DNA of 64,000 bases from Bacteroides thetaiotaomicron VPI-5482 (GCF_000011065.1 NC_004663.1:2108001-2172000), one strand, 5' to 3'. Counted from the stretch's first letter, positions 45,282-55,149 are shown. Notes: generated from the letters alone by a model not told the origin. A program made the numbers and translations.

Positions 45282-46478
45282 TCACTGGGGGAGAGTAAGC
45301 AAAAGAAACGCACGATACCGGCTTTGAGGCGTCACCGGTACTAACGGCAAATATCCGGCACACACCCGATTATTCTCTACGGACAAAGGGAACGAAGCCG
45401 ACATCTGCCGATGTTCCTCCAAAGCCTGACCGGCTAAAGGATAATAATCAATCCGAAAAACTCCTTCCGCATCCGCAGCCAAATAACGATCCGTCAAGAG
45501 CCATGCCACCACCCCCATATTCATTCGCAGATTAATTTCGACACAAGGATGAATCCGGTAAACAGGCGCTTCATCCGGAAAATGACAAATCATCATATCC
45601 ACTCCCAAGTATCCATGATAAAAGCCACCGAACAAAGCTGACAATTCTTCTTCCAAACGAGTCCGCAGCCTGATAAATTCTTCTTGTGGCACATAAGCCG
45701 ATAGTTTCTGCAGAATCTTCTCGTCAGACAGCAAGTCATTCCCTGCATACATCCCACTCCCACCCGTGTGGAAGACCGAATATCCGGCAAAAACAACCCT
45801 TCCTCTCCCGTCAGCATAAAACTCCATAGCGAAATCTTCCACCTTATTATATATAGGTTCGCCTACCACCCCACCCTGAGAAGCAGCGACACGGGCACAC
45901 CAACCGGAAATAAAAGTAGTAAATATGCCTTTACACCAATTCAATCCTTTCCCGCTTCCGGAAAGCGGAGCTTTTAACAAGCACGCTTCCCGCCCTTCGA
46001 CGAACGCACTGCACTCCGCCAAAGTACTCAAATAAAAAGATTCTCCACAGAAGTATTCATTCAACCGCAACCCAGGCAACAACTTTACCGCCTGCAGACG
46101 ATGCGAATGCTCTCTCAGAATATTCATATAATCCGCAGAAGGCAGCTCCGTCTGATCTGCCCCCAATGTCATCAAACGCTTCCGCAAAGCAGGGTCCCAC
46201 CCCCACGGAGAGAACTTCCGGTCTTTACCGTCAGCCACTTCCGGTTCCGTCAACAAGGCCACATCCATGCCCAAAAGTTCACTCTTTGTTTTCAGGAAGT
46301 CCGCATTATAAGCAGACGGTGCAAGCACCGCACTTCCCGCTTCGGCATACCACATAGGAAGCAACGCCAGGTCACTCGCCATCTGTCGGGCGGAAGCCGG
46401 CGCCATATAGTTCGTCTCACCGCTTGCCAACGCCATATCATGCTCCGGATTGAATATATAAACAGGTCTTTTCGTCAT
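45282..46478 (-). CDS. ATP-grasp-like protein of unknown substrate
   Basis: A 398-residue cytoplasmic protein. Its C-terminal two thirds follow the ATP-grasp pattern: a glycine-rich loop LLKAPLSGSGKGLNW near residue 165, EPIYNKVEDFAMEFYADG near 205, GYLGVDMMIC near 290 and the metal-binding EINLRMNMG near 312. ATP-grasp enzymes join carboxylates to amines or thiols through acyl phosphate. The N-terminus reads YIFNPEHDMALASG, a stretch not tied to a known substrate. It seems to be a Bacteroidetes-specific family; the fold call is by pattern only. Confidence 0.65.
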   Translation of the reverse strand: MTKRPVYIFNPEHDMALASGETNYMAPASARQMASDLALLPMWYAEAGSAVLAPSAYNADFLKTKSELLGMDVALLTEPEVADGKDRKFSPWGWDPALRKRLMTLGADQTELPSADYMNILREHSHRLQAVKLLPGLRLNEYFCGESFYLSTLAECSAFVEGREACLLKAPLSGSGKGLNWCKGIFTTFISGWCARVAASQGGVVGEPIYNKVEDFAMEFYADGRGRVVFAGYSVFHTGGSGMYAGNDLLSDEKILQKLSAYVPQEEFIRLRTRLEEELSALFGGFYHGYLGVDMMICHFPDEAPVYRIHPCVEINLRMNMGVVAWLLTDRYLAADAEGVFRIDYYPLAGQALEEHRQMSASFPLSVENNRVCAGYLPLVPVTPQSRYRAFLLLTLPQ

Positions 46479-46507
46479 GTCAAAGATGGATTCAACACAT
46501 TATTCTG

Positions 46508-46515
46508 CAAATATA
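46508..46515 (-). promoter_or_regulatory. -7 element for the ATP-grasp-like gene
   Basis: TATATTTG on the minus strand, 29 bp upstream of the ATG at 46478. No strong -33. Confidence 0.5.
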
Positions 46516-46587
46516 TACAGGAAATAATCAGGAACTTACACAATAAAGAGAAACTTATAAATTAAAGCACATTTTTGCTATCTCTAC

Positions 46588-46618
46588 TTTGCAAATCCTA
46601 AAAAAAGCACTATATTTG
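46588..46618 (+). promoter_or_regulatory. Promoter of the AAA ATPase gene
   Basis: TTTG (46588-46591), 19-nt spacer, TATATTTG (46611-46618): a full consensus. The start would be near 46625, which excludes the in-frame upstream ATG at 46589 and supports the start at 46643. Confidence 0.75.
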
Positions 46619-46642
46619 CCAGCCGAAAAACAAAGAAACGAA

Positions 46643-47821
46643 ATGGAATCATTCTATCGCACACACGCCTACCTCGTTGAGCACACCAATGCCCCCGTTC
46701 GCCGCGATCTTATGGACGAGATCGACTGGAGTGACCGTCTGATTGGTATCAAAGGGACACGTGGCGTAGGAAAAACCACTTTCCTCCTGCAGTACGCCAA
46801 AGAGAAATTCGGCACCGACCGTTCCTGTCTGTTCATCAATATGAACAACTTTTATTTCTCCGGTCACAGCCTTGTTGACTTCGCCAACGAGTTTCAGAAA
46901 CGTGGCGGAAAAGTACTGCTGATCGACCAGGTGTTCAAACATCCCGAATGGAGCAAAGAGCTACGAATGTGCTATGACCGTTTCCCCAGCCTGAAGATTG
47001 TCTTCACCGGTTCTTCCGTCATGCGACTCAAAGAGGAAAACCTCGAATTGCGTGACATTGCGAAAAGTTATAACCTGCGCGGATTCTCTTTCCGTGAATT
47101 TCTGAACCTGCAGACAGGAATGAAATTCCGGGCATACAGCCTCGAAGAAATCCTCAGTACACATGAACAGATAGCCAAAGGAGTACTTTCCAAAGTACGA
47201 CCGCTGGATTATTTTCAGGATTACCTGCATCATGGTTTCTACCCTTTCTTCCTTGAAAAACGTAATTTCTCGGAGAATCTGCTGAAAACAATGAACATGA
47301 TGGTAGAAGTGGATATCTTGCTGATCAAACAAATTGAGCTGAAATATCTTTCAAAGATAAAAAAATTACTATATTTGTTGGCTGTGGACGGACCGAAAGC
47401 TCCGAACGTGAGCCAACTGGCAAGTGACGTACAGACATCCCGCGCTACGGTAATGAACTATATCAAGTATCTGGCAGACGCGCGTCTGATTAATCTGGTT
47501 TACCCGAAAGGAGAAGAATTCCCAAAGAAACCGTCAAAGATTATGATGCACAACTCTAACCTGATGTACTCCATTTATCCGGTGAAAGTGGAAGAACAGG
47601 ATGTACTCGACACGTTCTTCGTTAACACTTTATGGAAAGACCATAAGGTACATAAAGGAGATAAAAACGTCTCTTTCATGGTAGACGAAGTGATGCCGTT
47701 CAAAATTTGTGCGGAAGGTACAAAAATAAAGAATAACCCGGACGTGACGTATGCGTTGCAAAAGGCTGAGATAGGCCGCGGCAACCAAATACCTCTTTGG
47801 ATGTTCGGATTCTTATACTAA
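46643..47821 (+). CDS. AAA ATPase with DUF4143 domain
   Basis: A 392-residue protein, AAA_14 plus DUF4143 type. The P-loop is GTRGVGKTTFLLQYA near residue 38, Walker B KVLLIDQVF near 93, and sensor FTGSSVMRL near 122. The C-terminal part has a winged-helix region (QLASDVQTSRATVMNYIKYL near 265) and a restriction-endonuclease-like end. These are common in Bacteroidetes; their function is poorly known. It lies 33 bp upstream of the PFOR gene. Confidence 0.85.
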   Translation: MESFYRTHAYLVEHTNAPVRRDLMDEIDWSDRLIGIKGTRGVGKTTFLLQYAKEKFGTDRSCLFINMNNFYFSGHSLVDFANEFQKRGGKVLLIDQVFKHPEWSKELRMCYDRFPSLKIVFTGSSVMRLKEENLELRDIAKSYNLRGFSFREFLNLQTGMKFRAYSLEEILSTHEQIAKGVLSKVRPLDYFQDYLHHGFYPFFLEKRNFSENLLKTMNMMVEVDILLIKQIELKYLSKIKKLLYLLAVDGPKAPNVSQLASDVQTSRATVMNYIKYLADARLINLVYPKGEEFPKKPSKIMMHNSNLMYSIYPVKVEEQDVLDTFFVNTLWKDHKVHKGDKNVSFMVDEVMPFKICAEGTKIKNNPDVTYALQKAEIGRGNQIPLWMFGFLY

Positions 47822-47854
47822 AAAGATTTATTTACTTAAATATTTAATTTAGTT

Positions 47855-50800
47855 ATGACTAAACAGAAGAAATTCATCACATGTGATGGTAACCAAGCTG
47901 CAGCACATATCTCGTATATGTTCTCTGAAGTAGCAGCTATCTACCCCATCACTCCTTCTTCGACTATGGCTGAGTACGTAGACGAATGGGCTGCCGCAGG
48001 ACGTAAGAACATCTTCGGCGAAACAGTATTGGTACAGGAAATGCAATCTGAAGGTGGTGCTGCCGGTGCAGTTCACGGTTCTCTTCAGGCTGGTGCATTG
48101 ACTACTACTTACACTGCTTCTCAGGGTCTTCTTTTGATGATCCCTAACATGTACAAGATTGCCGGTGAATTCTTGCCTTGTGTATTCCACGTTTCTGCTC
48201 GTACACTGGCTTCTCACGCATTGTGTATCTTCGGTGACCATCAGGACGTAATGTCAGCTCGTCAAACCGGCTTCGCTATGTTGGCAGAAGGTTCTGTACA
48301 GGAAGTTATGGATTTGGCAGGTGTTGCTCATCTGGCTACTATCAAATCACGCGTTCCGTTCATGAACTTCTTCGATGGTTTCCGTACTTCTCACGAAATC
48401 CAGAAGATCGAAATGTTGGAAAACGACGACCTCGCTCCGCTGATCGACCAGGAAGCTTTGGCTGAATTCCGTGCCCGTGCACTGAATCCGATGAAGCCGG
48501 TTGCCCGTGGTATGGCTGAAAACCCCGACCACTTCTTCCAACATCGTGAATCATGCAATAACTACTATGAAGCAGTTCCTGCTATCGTAGAAGAATACAT
48601 GAACGAAATTTCCAAGATCACAGGCCGCAAATACGGTTTGTTCGATTACTACGGTGCAGAAGATGCAGAACGCGTAATTATCGCAATGGGTTCTGTAACT
48701 GAAGCTGCCCGCGAAGCTATCGACCACTTGGTAGCAAACGGCGAAAAAGTAGGTATGGTTGCCGTACACTTGTATCGTCCGTTCTCTGCTAAACACTTCC
48801 TGGCTGCTGTACCCAAGACTGCAAAGAGCATCGCAGTGCTTGACCGTACAAAAGAACCGGGTGCTAACGGCGAACCTCTTTACCTTGACGTTAAAGACTG
48901 CTTCTATGGCGCAGAAAATGCTCCTGTTATCGTTGGCGGTCGCTACGGTCTGGGTTCAAAAGATACAACTCCGGCACAGATCATCTCTGTATTCGAAAAC
49001 TTGGCTATGCCAATGCCGAAGAACCACTTCACTATCGGTATCGTAGACGACGTTACGTTCACTTCTCTTCCTCAGAAAGAAGAAATCGCTCTGGGCGGTG
49101 AAGGTATGTTCGAAGCTAAATTCTACGGTCTGGGTGCTGACGGTACTGTAGGTGCCAACAAGAACTCTGTTAAGATTATCGGTGACAACACCGACAAACA
49201 CTGTCAGGCTTACTTCTCTTACGACTCCAAGAAGTCGGGTGGTTTCACTTGTTCTCACTTGCGTTTCGGTGATACTCCGATCCGTTCTACTTACTTGGTA
49301 AATACTCCGAACTTCGTTGCTTGTCACGTTCAGGCTTACCTGCACATGTACGACGTAACACGTGGTTTGCGTAAGAACGGTTCTTTCTTGCTGAATACCA
49401 TCTGGGAAGGCGAAGAACTGGCTAAGAACCTGCCTAACAAGGTGAAGAAATACTTTGCACAGAACAACATCTCTGTATACTATATCAACGCAACTCAGAT
49501 TGCAATGGAAATTGGTTTGGGCAACCGTACCAATACAATCCTTCAGTCTGCATTCTTCCGTATCACAGGCGTAATCCCTGTAGATCAAGCTGTTGAACAG
49601 ATGAAGAAATTCATCGTTAAGTCTTACGGCAAGAAGGGTGAAGACGTTGTTAACAAGAACTACGCTGCTGTAGACCGCGGTGGTGAATACAAGACTCTGA
49701 CTGTCGATCCTGCTTGGGCTAACCTGCCGGATGATGCAAAAGCAGAAAACAATGATCCTGCTTTCATCAACGAAGTAGTTCGTCCGATCAATGCACAGGA
49801 CGGTGACTTGCTGCCGGTATCTGCATTCAAGGGTATCGAAGACGGTACTTGGTATCAAGGTACTTCCAAATACGAAAAACGTGGTGTAGCTGCATTCGTT
49901 CCCGAATGGAATGCTGAAAACTGTATTCAGTGTAACAAGTGTGCTTACGTTTGTCCTCACGCTTCTATCCGTCCGTTCGTACTCGATGCTGAAGAGCAGA
50001 AGGGTGCTAAGTTCGAGCAACTGAAAGCTGTAGGTAAAGCATTCGATGGTATGACATTCCGTATTCAGGTAGACGTTCTCGATTGTCTGGGTTGCGGTAA
50101 CTGTGCCGACATCTGTCCGGGTAATCCGAAGAAGGGTGGCAAGGCATTGACCATGAAACACCTTGAAAGCCAGTTGGCCGAAGCTGATAACTGGACTTAC
50201 TGCGCTGAAAACGTGAAGAGCAAACAACACCTGGTAGACATCAAGGCTAACGTGAAGAACTCTCAGTTCGCAACTCCGTTGTTTGAGTTCTCAGGCGCTT
50301 GCTCCGGTTGTGGTGAAACTCCGTACGTGAAACTGATTTCTCAGTTGTTCGGTGACCGTGAAATGGTTGCTAACGCTACAGGATGTTCTTCTATCTACTC
50401 CGGTTCAGTTCCTTCTACTCCGTACACTATGAACGAAAAGGGTCACGGTCCTGCATGGGCTAACTCCTTGTTCGAAGACTTCTGTGAATTTGGTCTGGGT
50501 ATGGAACTGGCTAACGAAAAGATGCGTGCCCGTCTGGTGAAAGTAATGAACGAAGCTATCGCTTCTGATTGCTGCCCGGCTGAATACAAAGAAGTATTTG
50601 CTGAATGGATCAACAATATGCTGGATGCAGAAAAGACTAAGGAACTGGCCGAAAAGATCATTCCGATGGTAGAAGCTGCTAAAGATAAATGCAACCACTG
50701 CAAGCAAATCGCTGATCTGCAACAATATCTTGTTAAACGCAGCCAATGGATCATCGGTGGTGACGGTGCTTCTTATGATATCGGTTACGGTGGTCTTGAC

Positions 50801-51412
50801 CATGTAATCGCTTCCGGTAAGGACGTTAACATCCTTGTATTGGATACTGAGGTTTACTCTAACACAGGTGGTCAGTCTTCTAAAGCTACTCCGGTAGGCG
50901 CTATCGCTAAGTTTGCTGCTGCAGGTAAGCGTGTACGTAAGAAAGACCTCGGTCTGATGGCTACTACTTACGGTTATGTATATGTTGCTCAGATTGCTAT
51001 GGGTGCTGACCAGGCTCAGACTCTGAAAGCTATCCGTGAAGCTGAAGCATATCCGGGACCATCACTGATCATCGCTTACGCTCCATGTATCAACCACGGT
51101 CTGAAAGCCGGTATGGGTAAGAGCCAGGAAGAAGAAGAAAAGGCTGTTAAGTGCGGTTACTGGCACTTGTGGCGTTACAACCCTGCTTTGGAAGAAGAAG
51201 GCAAGAATCCGTTCCAACTGGATAGCAAAGAACCTAACTGGGAAGACTTCCAAGGTTTCTTGAAGGGTGAAGTTCGTTACGCTTCTGTAATGAAACAATA
51301 TCCTGCTGAAGCTGAAGAACTGTTTAAAGCTGCTGAAGAAAACGCTAAATGGCGTTACAACAGCTACAAACGTCTTGCCAGAGAAAACTGGGGAGCTGAT
51401 ACAGCTGAATAA
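47855..51412 (+). CDS. nifJ: Pyruvate:ferredoxin (flavodoxin) oxidoreductase
   Basis: A 1185-residue single-chain PFOR. Order: alpha-like pyrimidine-binding domain (YPITPSSTMAEYVDEW near 29), gamma domain (about 420-600), EKR region, an 8-iron ferredoxin domain with CIQCNKCAYVCPHASIRP near 690 and CLGCGNCADICPG near 747, and the TPP domain (CSGCGETPYVKL near 812, GDGASYDIGYGGLDH near 970, SNTGGQSSKATP near 1005). It converts pyruvate and CoA to acetyl-CoA, CO2 and reduced ferredoxin, a central step of anaerobic metabolism. Codon choice is strongly biased, as in highly expressed genes. It has its own terminator. Confidence 0.96.
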   Translation: MTKQKKFITCDGNQAAAHISYMFSEVAAIYPITPSSTMAEYVDEWAAAGRKNIFGETVLVQEMQSEGGAAGAVHGSLQAGALTTTYTASQGLLLMIPNMYKIAGEFLPCVFHVSARTLASHALCIFGDHQDVMSARQTGFAMLAEGSVQEVMDLAGVAHLATIKSRVPFMNFFDGFRTSHEIQKIEMLENDDLAPLIDQEALAEFRARALNPMKPVARGMAENPDHFFQHRESCNNYYEAVPAIVEEYMNEISKITGRKYGLFDYYGAEDAERVIIAMGSVTEAAREAIDHLVANGEKVGMVAVHLYRPFSAKHFLAAVPKTAKSIAVLDRTKEPGANGEPLYLDVKDCFYGAENAPVIVGGRYGLGSKDTTPAQIISVFENLAMPMPKNHFTIGIVDDVTFTSLPQKEEIALGGEGMFEAKFYGLGADGTVGANKNSVKIIGDNTDKHCQAYFSYDSKKSGGFTCSHLRFGDTPIRSTYLVNTPNFVACHVQAYLHMYDVTRGLRKNGSFLLNTIWEGEELAKNLPNKVKKYFAQNNISVYYINATQIAMEIGLGNRTNTILQSAFFRITGVIPVDQAVEQMKKFIVKSYGKKGEDVVNKNYAAVDRGGEYKTLTVDPAWANLPDDAKAENNDPAFINEVVRPINAQDGDLLPVSAFKGIEDGTWYQGTSKYEKRGVAAFVPEWNAENCIQCNKCAYVCPHASIRPFVLDAEEQKGAKFEQLKAVGKAFDGMTFRIQVDVLDCLGCGNCADICPGNPKKGGKALTMKHLESQLAEADNWTYCAENVKSKQHLVDIKANVKNSQFATPLFEFSGACSGCGETPYVKLISQLFGDREMVANATGCSSIYSGSVPSTPYTMNEKGHGPAWANSLFEDFCEFGLGMELANEKMRARLVKVMNEAIASDCCPAEYKEVFAEWINNMLDAEKTKELAEKIIPMVEAAKDKCNHCKQIADLQQYLVKRSQWIIGGDGASYDIGYGGLDHVIASGKDVNILVLDTEVYSNTGGQSSKATPVGAIAKFAAAGKRVRKKDLGLMATTYGYVYVAQIAMGADQAQTLKAIREAEAYPGPSLIIAYAPCINHGLKAGMGKSQEEEEKAVKCGYWHLWRYNPALEEEGKNPFQLDSKEPNWEDFQGFLKGEVRYASVMKQYPAEAEELFKAAEENAKWRYNSYKRLARENWGADTAE

Positions 51413-51440
51413 TAAGTAGAAATACTTTGTACATAATAAA

Positions 51441-51477
51441 AGGCAGGAATCCTGGAAACAGATTCCTGCCTTTTTTG
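51441..51477 (+). terminator. Terminator of the PFOR gene
   Basis: AGGCAGGAATC pairs with GATTCCTGCCT around a 9-nt loop and is followed by TTTTTTG. Strong intrinsic terminator 28 bp after the stop. Confidence 0.92.
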
Positions 51478-51536
51478 TTTATATCTTAGAAGTAACGATT
51501 ACTTCTCACGAAGATATTCATTAAAACTCTAAAGAT

Positions 51537-51725
51537 ATGATCGGATTTGTTATTTGGATTATCGGTTTGATACTGACTTTCAGAGCTGCCATAGAGATTT
51601 GGAATGTAAATGCGGCTGTAGAGAAAAGACTTATAGCGATTGTATTAATCGTTCTTACCAGCTGGCTGGGACTACTTTTCTACTACTTCTATGGTAAAGA
51701 AAGAATGGCGGGATGGTTGAAGTAG
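51537..51725 (+). CDS. Small two-helix membrane protein
   Basis: A 62-residue protein with two hydrophobic helices (IGFVIWIIGLILTFRAAIEIW and IAIVLIVLTSWLGLLFYYFY). It resembles the phospholipase D N-terminal-like (PLDc_N) membrane fold in layout only. The stop is 10 bp from the 3' end of the converging osmolyte transporter gene. Coding is supported by composition and by an ATG preceded by AAAGAT; function unknown. Confidence 0.6.
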   Translation: MIGFVIWIIGLILTFRAAIEIWNVNAAVEKRLIAIVLIVLTSWLGLLFYYFYGKERMAGWLK

Positions 51726-51735
51726 TGTTTGCATA

Positions 51736-52596
51736 TCAATCTTTCTCAGGAATCCAACTGTTCACCAGTTCCTGATGTTCTTCCATCCATTGACGGGCAG
51801 CCTGTCTTTCCGTTGTCTGCGCCTCTTCCAGAGCAGTCATTAAGGAGCTGATTTCCGCATCTGTCAGACGAATGTTGCCCAAAAGTTCGGCAGCAAAAGG
51901 GTCTTTCTCGCTAAAACCTTTCCATGCTATGGTATGAATGGATTCCGTATTTCCATATATCAGCTTCGGGTCCTGAAGAACTTTCAGCTTGAAACGGTCG
52001 AACATCCAGTGAGGCGTCCATCCCGTCACGACAATCCAGTCTTTCTTATCAATCGCTTTCTTTAGGGAAGCAGTCATGGCAGGTCCGCTCGAAGTCATCA
52101 GTTTATAATCCAATCCATAGTCTTTGATGGCCTGATCGGTAGCTTTCATAATACCGGCTCCGGCATCAATACCGACAATCTGACCGGAGAAACGTTCCTT
52201 TTCCGCGTTCAGTTCTTCGATTGAGTTGATCGTAACGTAATCCGGAACCACCAGCCCGATACGGGCACCATCATAAATATCCCCGATAACTTCGAGTTTA
52301 TCCCCGTATTGTTTCATATAATCTTCCATAGTGACAGGCATCCAGACATCCATAAATACGTCTGCTTTCTTACGGGAGATAGAGGTAAATATAGGTGCAA
52401 GGTCGGCATTCAGCAACTTTACATCGTACCCCTGATCTTCAAAAATCGCTTTGGCAAGGTTTGTCATTGCAATACCTTCCGACCAGTTGGCATAAGCGAT
52501 ACTTATCTTCTTACTCTTTCCGTTGTCTCCGCAGGAAACGAAGGTTAAGAGTATGCCGGCAATAAACATTGCCGCAATCATTTTTATCTTATTCAT
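51736..52596 (-). CDS. opuAC: Glycine betaine-type substrate-binding lipoprotein
   Basis: A 286-residue OpuAC/ProX-like binding protein. The N-terminus has a lipobox (GILLTFVSCGD; Cys near 22). YANWSEGIAMTNLAKAIFED, DVFMDVWMPVTMEDY and VTGWTPHWMFDRF carry the aromatic residues that usually cage a quaternary ammonium. It delivers glycine betaine, choline or a similar osmolyte to the permease encoded 27 bp upstream. It is the last gene of a three-gene operon. Confidence 0.9.
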   Translation of the reverse strand: MNKIKMIAAMFIAGILLTFVSCGDNGKSKKISIAYANWSEGIAMTNLAKAIFEDQGYDVKLLNADLAPIFTSISRKKADVFMDVWMPVTMEDYMKQYGDKLEVIGDIYDGARIGLVVPDYVTINSIEELNAEKERFSGQIVGIDAGAGIMKATDQAIKDYGLDYKLMTSSGPAMTASLKKAIDKKDWIVVTGWTPHWMFDRFKLKVLQDPKLIYGNTESIHTIAWKGFSEKDPFAAELLGNIRLTDAEISSLMTALEEAQTTERQAARQWMEEHQELVNSWIPEKD

Positions 52597-52623
52597 TGAT
52601 TATTCCTTTCTTTGGTGTGATTC

Positions 52624-53454
52624 TTATTTCTTTTTACTTTTTCTGTTATCTGCCATACCCTGAGTGATGCGGTCCAGCACGATCGCCAATATCACGACTG
52701 CGATACCGCCTTCAAATCCGAGTCCGATTTTCATTTGGGTGATACCTTTCAGCACGATTTCTCCCAATCCTCCGGCAGAAATCATGGCAGCAATCACTAC
52801 CATCGAAAGTGACATCATGATCGTCTGGTTGATTCCCGTCAGAATAGTAGGCAACGCCAAAGGCAATTGCACCTTATAAAGAAGCTGCCAGGGAGTAGCT
52901 CCAAAAGAGCGGGAGGCTTCTACTACGTTTTTAGGAACCTGACGAATGCCCAGACCGGTCAGACGAACCACAGGAGGCATTGCAAAGATGATGGTGGCAA
53001 AAGCTCCCGGCACAGTTCCCAATCCGAAGAATAGAACGGCAGGAATCAGATAGACAAAGGCAGGCATTGTCTGCATAAAGTCGAGGACAGGGCGCATTAT
53101 CTTGTTACAACGATCACTGTTGGCAGTCCAGATTCCCAACGGAACGCCTAAAAGCAATGCCAGACAAGTGGAAGAAAGTACCAATGCCAATGTCTGCATC
53201 GTTTCTTCCCAAAAGCCCATGCCGTAAATAAGCAATAAACCCAAGAGGGTAAATACGGCTGTCCCCTTACCCGACTTAAACCAGGCGAGCGCAGCCAGCA
53301 CTGCAATTGTGATATAAAAAGGTATTCCAAACAGTACGTGCTGAAAACCGTCTATGAATCCTCCGATCCCCATGCTGAGAGCATCAAAAAAGGAAGCAAA
53401 ATGTTCTGTGAGCCAATTAATGGCAGTCTCTATATATTGTCCGATATTTATCAT
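52624..53454 (-). CDS. opuAB: Glycine betaine-type ABC permease
   Basis: A 276-residue permease with about six helices and the EAA loop ASRSFGATPWQLLYKVQLPLA near residue 180. The N-terminal ~25 residues form an amphipathic tail before the first helix, as in ProW/OpuAB. Its ATG overlaps the stop of the ATPase gene (ATGA, 53451-53454). Confidence 0.92.
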   Translation of the reverse strand: MINIGQYIETAINWLTEHFASFFDALSMGIGGFIDGFQHVLFGIPFYITIAVLAALAWFKSGKGTAVFTLLGLLLIYGMGFWEETMQTLALVLSSTCLALLLGVPLGIWTANSDRCNKIMRPVLDFMQTMPAFVYLIPAVLFFGLGTVPGAFATIIFAMPPVVRLTGLGIRQVPKNVVEASRSFGATPWQLLYKVQLPLALPTILTGINQTIMMSLSMVVIAAMISAGGLGEIVLKGITQMKIGLGFEGGIAVVILAIVLDRITQGMADNRKSKKK

Positions 53455-54677
53455 AATTCTATTGCGTTTTGAATGATTTCATTAATTTCTTCTTTATCTT
53501 TTCCCGTTACTTCGATGATCAATGAGGAAAGTGGCACTACGCCTTCAAACTCCCGATTCTCATTTACGACCCAGATTGGCGAGTTCGTTTTTGTCATCAA
53601 CGGAAGAATATCTTCCAGCACCGTATCACCCAGCACTGAATGAACTTCATGCCTTACTACGGACTCGATGGAGCGGATTTGCTCTTTTCGTAGTTTCAGC
53701 AAGTCATTCAACCGCACCTCTCCTACTAACAGATTATTGGAATCGACTACCGGAAGAACGGTCAGATTCCGTTCGCGCATCTTACGGATCAGCACCTCCG
53801 GGCCTTCTTTCTTCAAACGTGCCACTATGGGTTTATCTACCATAACAGAGGAAGCTGTTATAATCTTGCTTCGATCTACATTCTCCACAAATCGTTCTAC
53901 ATAAGCGTTGGCAGGTTCGGTCAGGATTTCTTCCGATGTACCGATTTGTACAATTTCTCCATCCTTCATGATAGCAATCCGGTCACCCAATTTAATCGCT
54001 TCACTCAGGTCGTGAGTAATAAAGACAATCGTTTTTTTCATCTTCGACTGCAAAGTCAGCAGTTCATCCTGCATCTGCACACGGATCAAAGGATCGAGTG
54101 CCGAGAAGGCCTCATCCATCAACAGGACTTCGGGATTATTGGCCAAAGCCCGCGCCAGCCCGACACGCTGCTGCATCCCACCCGACAGTTCACTTACCAT
54201 CTGATTCTCGTAGCCTTTCAGCCCCACCAGTTGCATACTTTCCATCGCTTTCTGCTCCCGTTCTCCCTTTTTTACTCCCTGTAGTTCGAGCCCGAAAGCT
54301 ATATTATGCAAGACAGAACGGTGAGGAAGCAGACCGAAGTTCTGAAAGACCATAGCCAGTTCTTTCCGGCGAATCTGCAACAGTTCCTTATCCGACACTT
54401 TGGCTATGTCTGTTCCATTGATAATCACTTCTCCGGAAGTAGGGCGTATCAAACGGTTGATGCAGCGGAGTAAAGTGGACTTTCCACTACCGGACAGCCC
54501 CATAATGACGAATATTTCGCCTTCATTAATGGAAAGATTCGCATCTTTCACCGCAACTGTACATCCGGTCGCTTTCAATATTTCACTTTTTGTTTTACCT
54601 TCTTTCAACATCTTCAAAGCCTTCTGCTTCTCATTGCCAAAAACCAGATAGAGATCTTTAATTTCTATTTTACTCAT
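53451..54677 (-). CDS. opuAA: Glycine betaine-type ABC ATPase with CBS domains
   Basis: A 408-residue ATPase. Walker A is GLSGSGKSTLLRC near residue 60, signature SELSGGMQQRVGLARAL near 163, Walker B LLMDEAFSALDP near 185. Two CBS domains follow (about 280-400; SVMVDKPIVARLKKEG and IESVVRHEVHSVLGD). In OpuA, CBS domains sense ionic strength or cyclic-di-AMP. First gene of the operon; a promoter lies 264-295 bp upstream, which gives a long leader. Confidence 0.93.
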   Translation of the reverse strand: MSKIEIKDLYLVFGNEKQKALKMLKEGKTKSEILKATGCTVAVKDANLSINEGEIFVIMGLSGSGKSTLLRCINRLIRPTSGEVIINGTDIAKVSDKELLQIRRKELAMVFQNFGLLPHRSVLHNIAFGLELQGVKKGEREQKAMESMQLVGLKGYENQMVSELSGGMQQRVGLARALANNPEVLLMDEAFSALDPLIRVQMQDELLTLQSKMKKTIVFITHDLSEAIKLGDRIAIMKDGEIVQIGTSEEILTEPANAYVERFVENVDRSKIITASSVMVDKPIVARLKKEGPEVLIRKMRERNLTVLPVVDSNNLLVGEVRLNDLLKLRKEQIRSIESVVRHEVHSVLGDTVLEDILPLMTKTNSPIWVVNENREFEGVVPLSSLIIEVTGKDKEEINEIIQNAIEL

Positions 54678-54934
54678 ACAATAAAATGGTTTAGGTTATT
54701 AAAATAATATACACAGCAAGACAAGAACAAACGATAACAGGAATCTTTCTTTATATCGTATAAAGTTCTGATTTAAATAAGGGACAAATAACAATGAATC
54801 CCGAAATAATTAATAAAATGATTATTGACAGACTGAGTAATTAAAAAAGGAATAGAATTTGATAAGATAATCCTTTCAACGAATAGCAAAAAATAGCATT
54901 TTTATGTATAAAAACAGCCTGTTCCAGTATCTTG
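54678..54934 (-). other. Long 5' leader of the osmolyte transporter operon
   Basis: About 257 nt separate the predicted start near 54934 from the opuAA ATG. The stretch is AT-rich and holds no ORF of note. I see no known riboswitch. Its length suggests post-transcriptional control but no conserved fold is identified. Confidence 0.4.
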
Positions 54935-54940
54935 CTGGCA

Positions 54941-54972
54941 CAAAGATACAAAAAACGGATTAAACATACAAA
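54941..54972 (-). promoter_or_regulatory. Promoter of the osmolyte transporter operon
   Basis: On the minus strand, TTTG (54972-54969), 20-nt spacer and TATCTTTG (54948-54941), full consensus. Confidence 0.72.
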
Positions 54973-55092
54973 TTATATTCAAAATCCGGGGCATACAGAG
55001 GGCTTTATTTGTAATGATATGGAAAGTTTCCGGGTAATATTCCCCTATCACTCAGCAAAATAGAACAAACCGGCAGATAAATATAAAATAAG

Positions 55093-55124
55093 TTTGAATA
55101 TTTCACTTAAACACCGTATATTTG
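55093..55124 (+). promoter_or_regulatory. Promoter of the GT87-like gene
   Basis: TTTG (55093-55096), 20-nt spacer, TATATTTG (55117-55124), full consensus. The start would be near 55131, 19 nt before the ATG at 55150. Confidence 0.72.
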
Positions 55125-55149
55125 GCGTCAATAACTAAACTAGATTTAT

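Noticed and set aside
48956..50230. 424-codon minus-strand ORF inside the PFOR gene
   Set aside because: Antisense shadow caused by the strong codon bias of the highly expressed gene.
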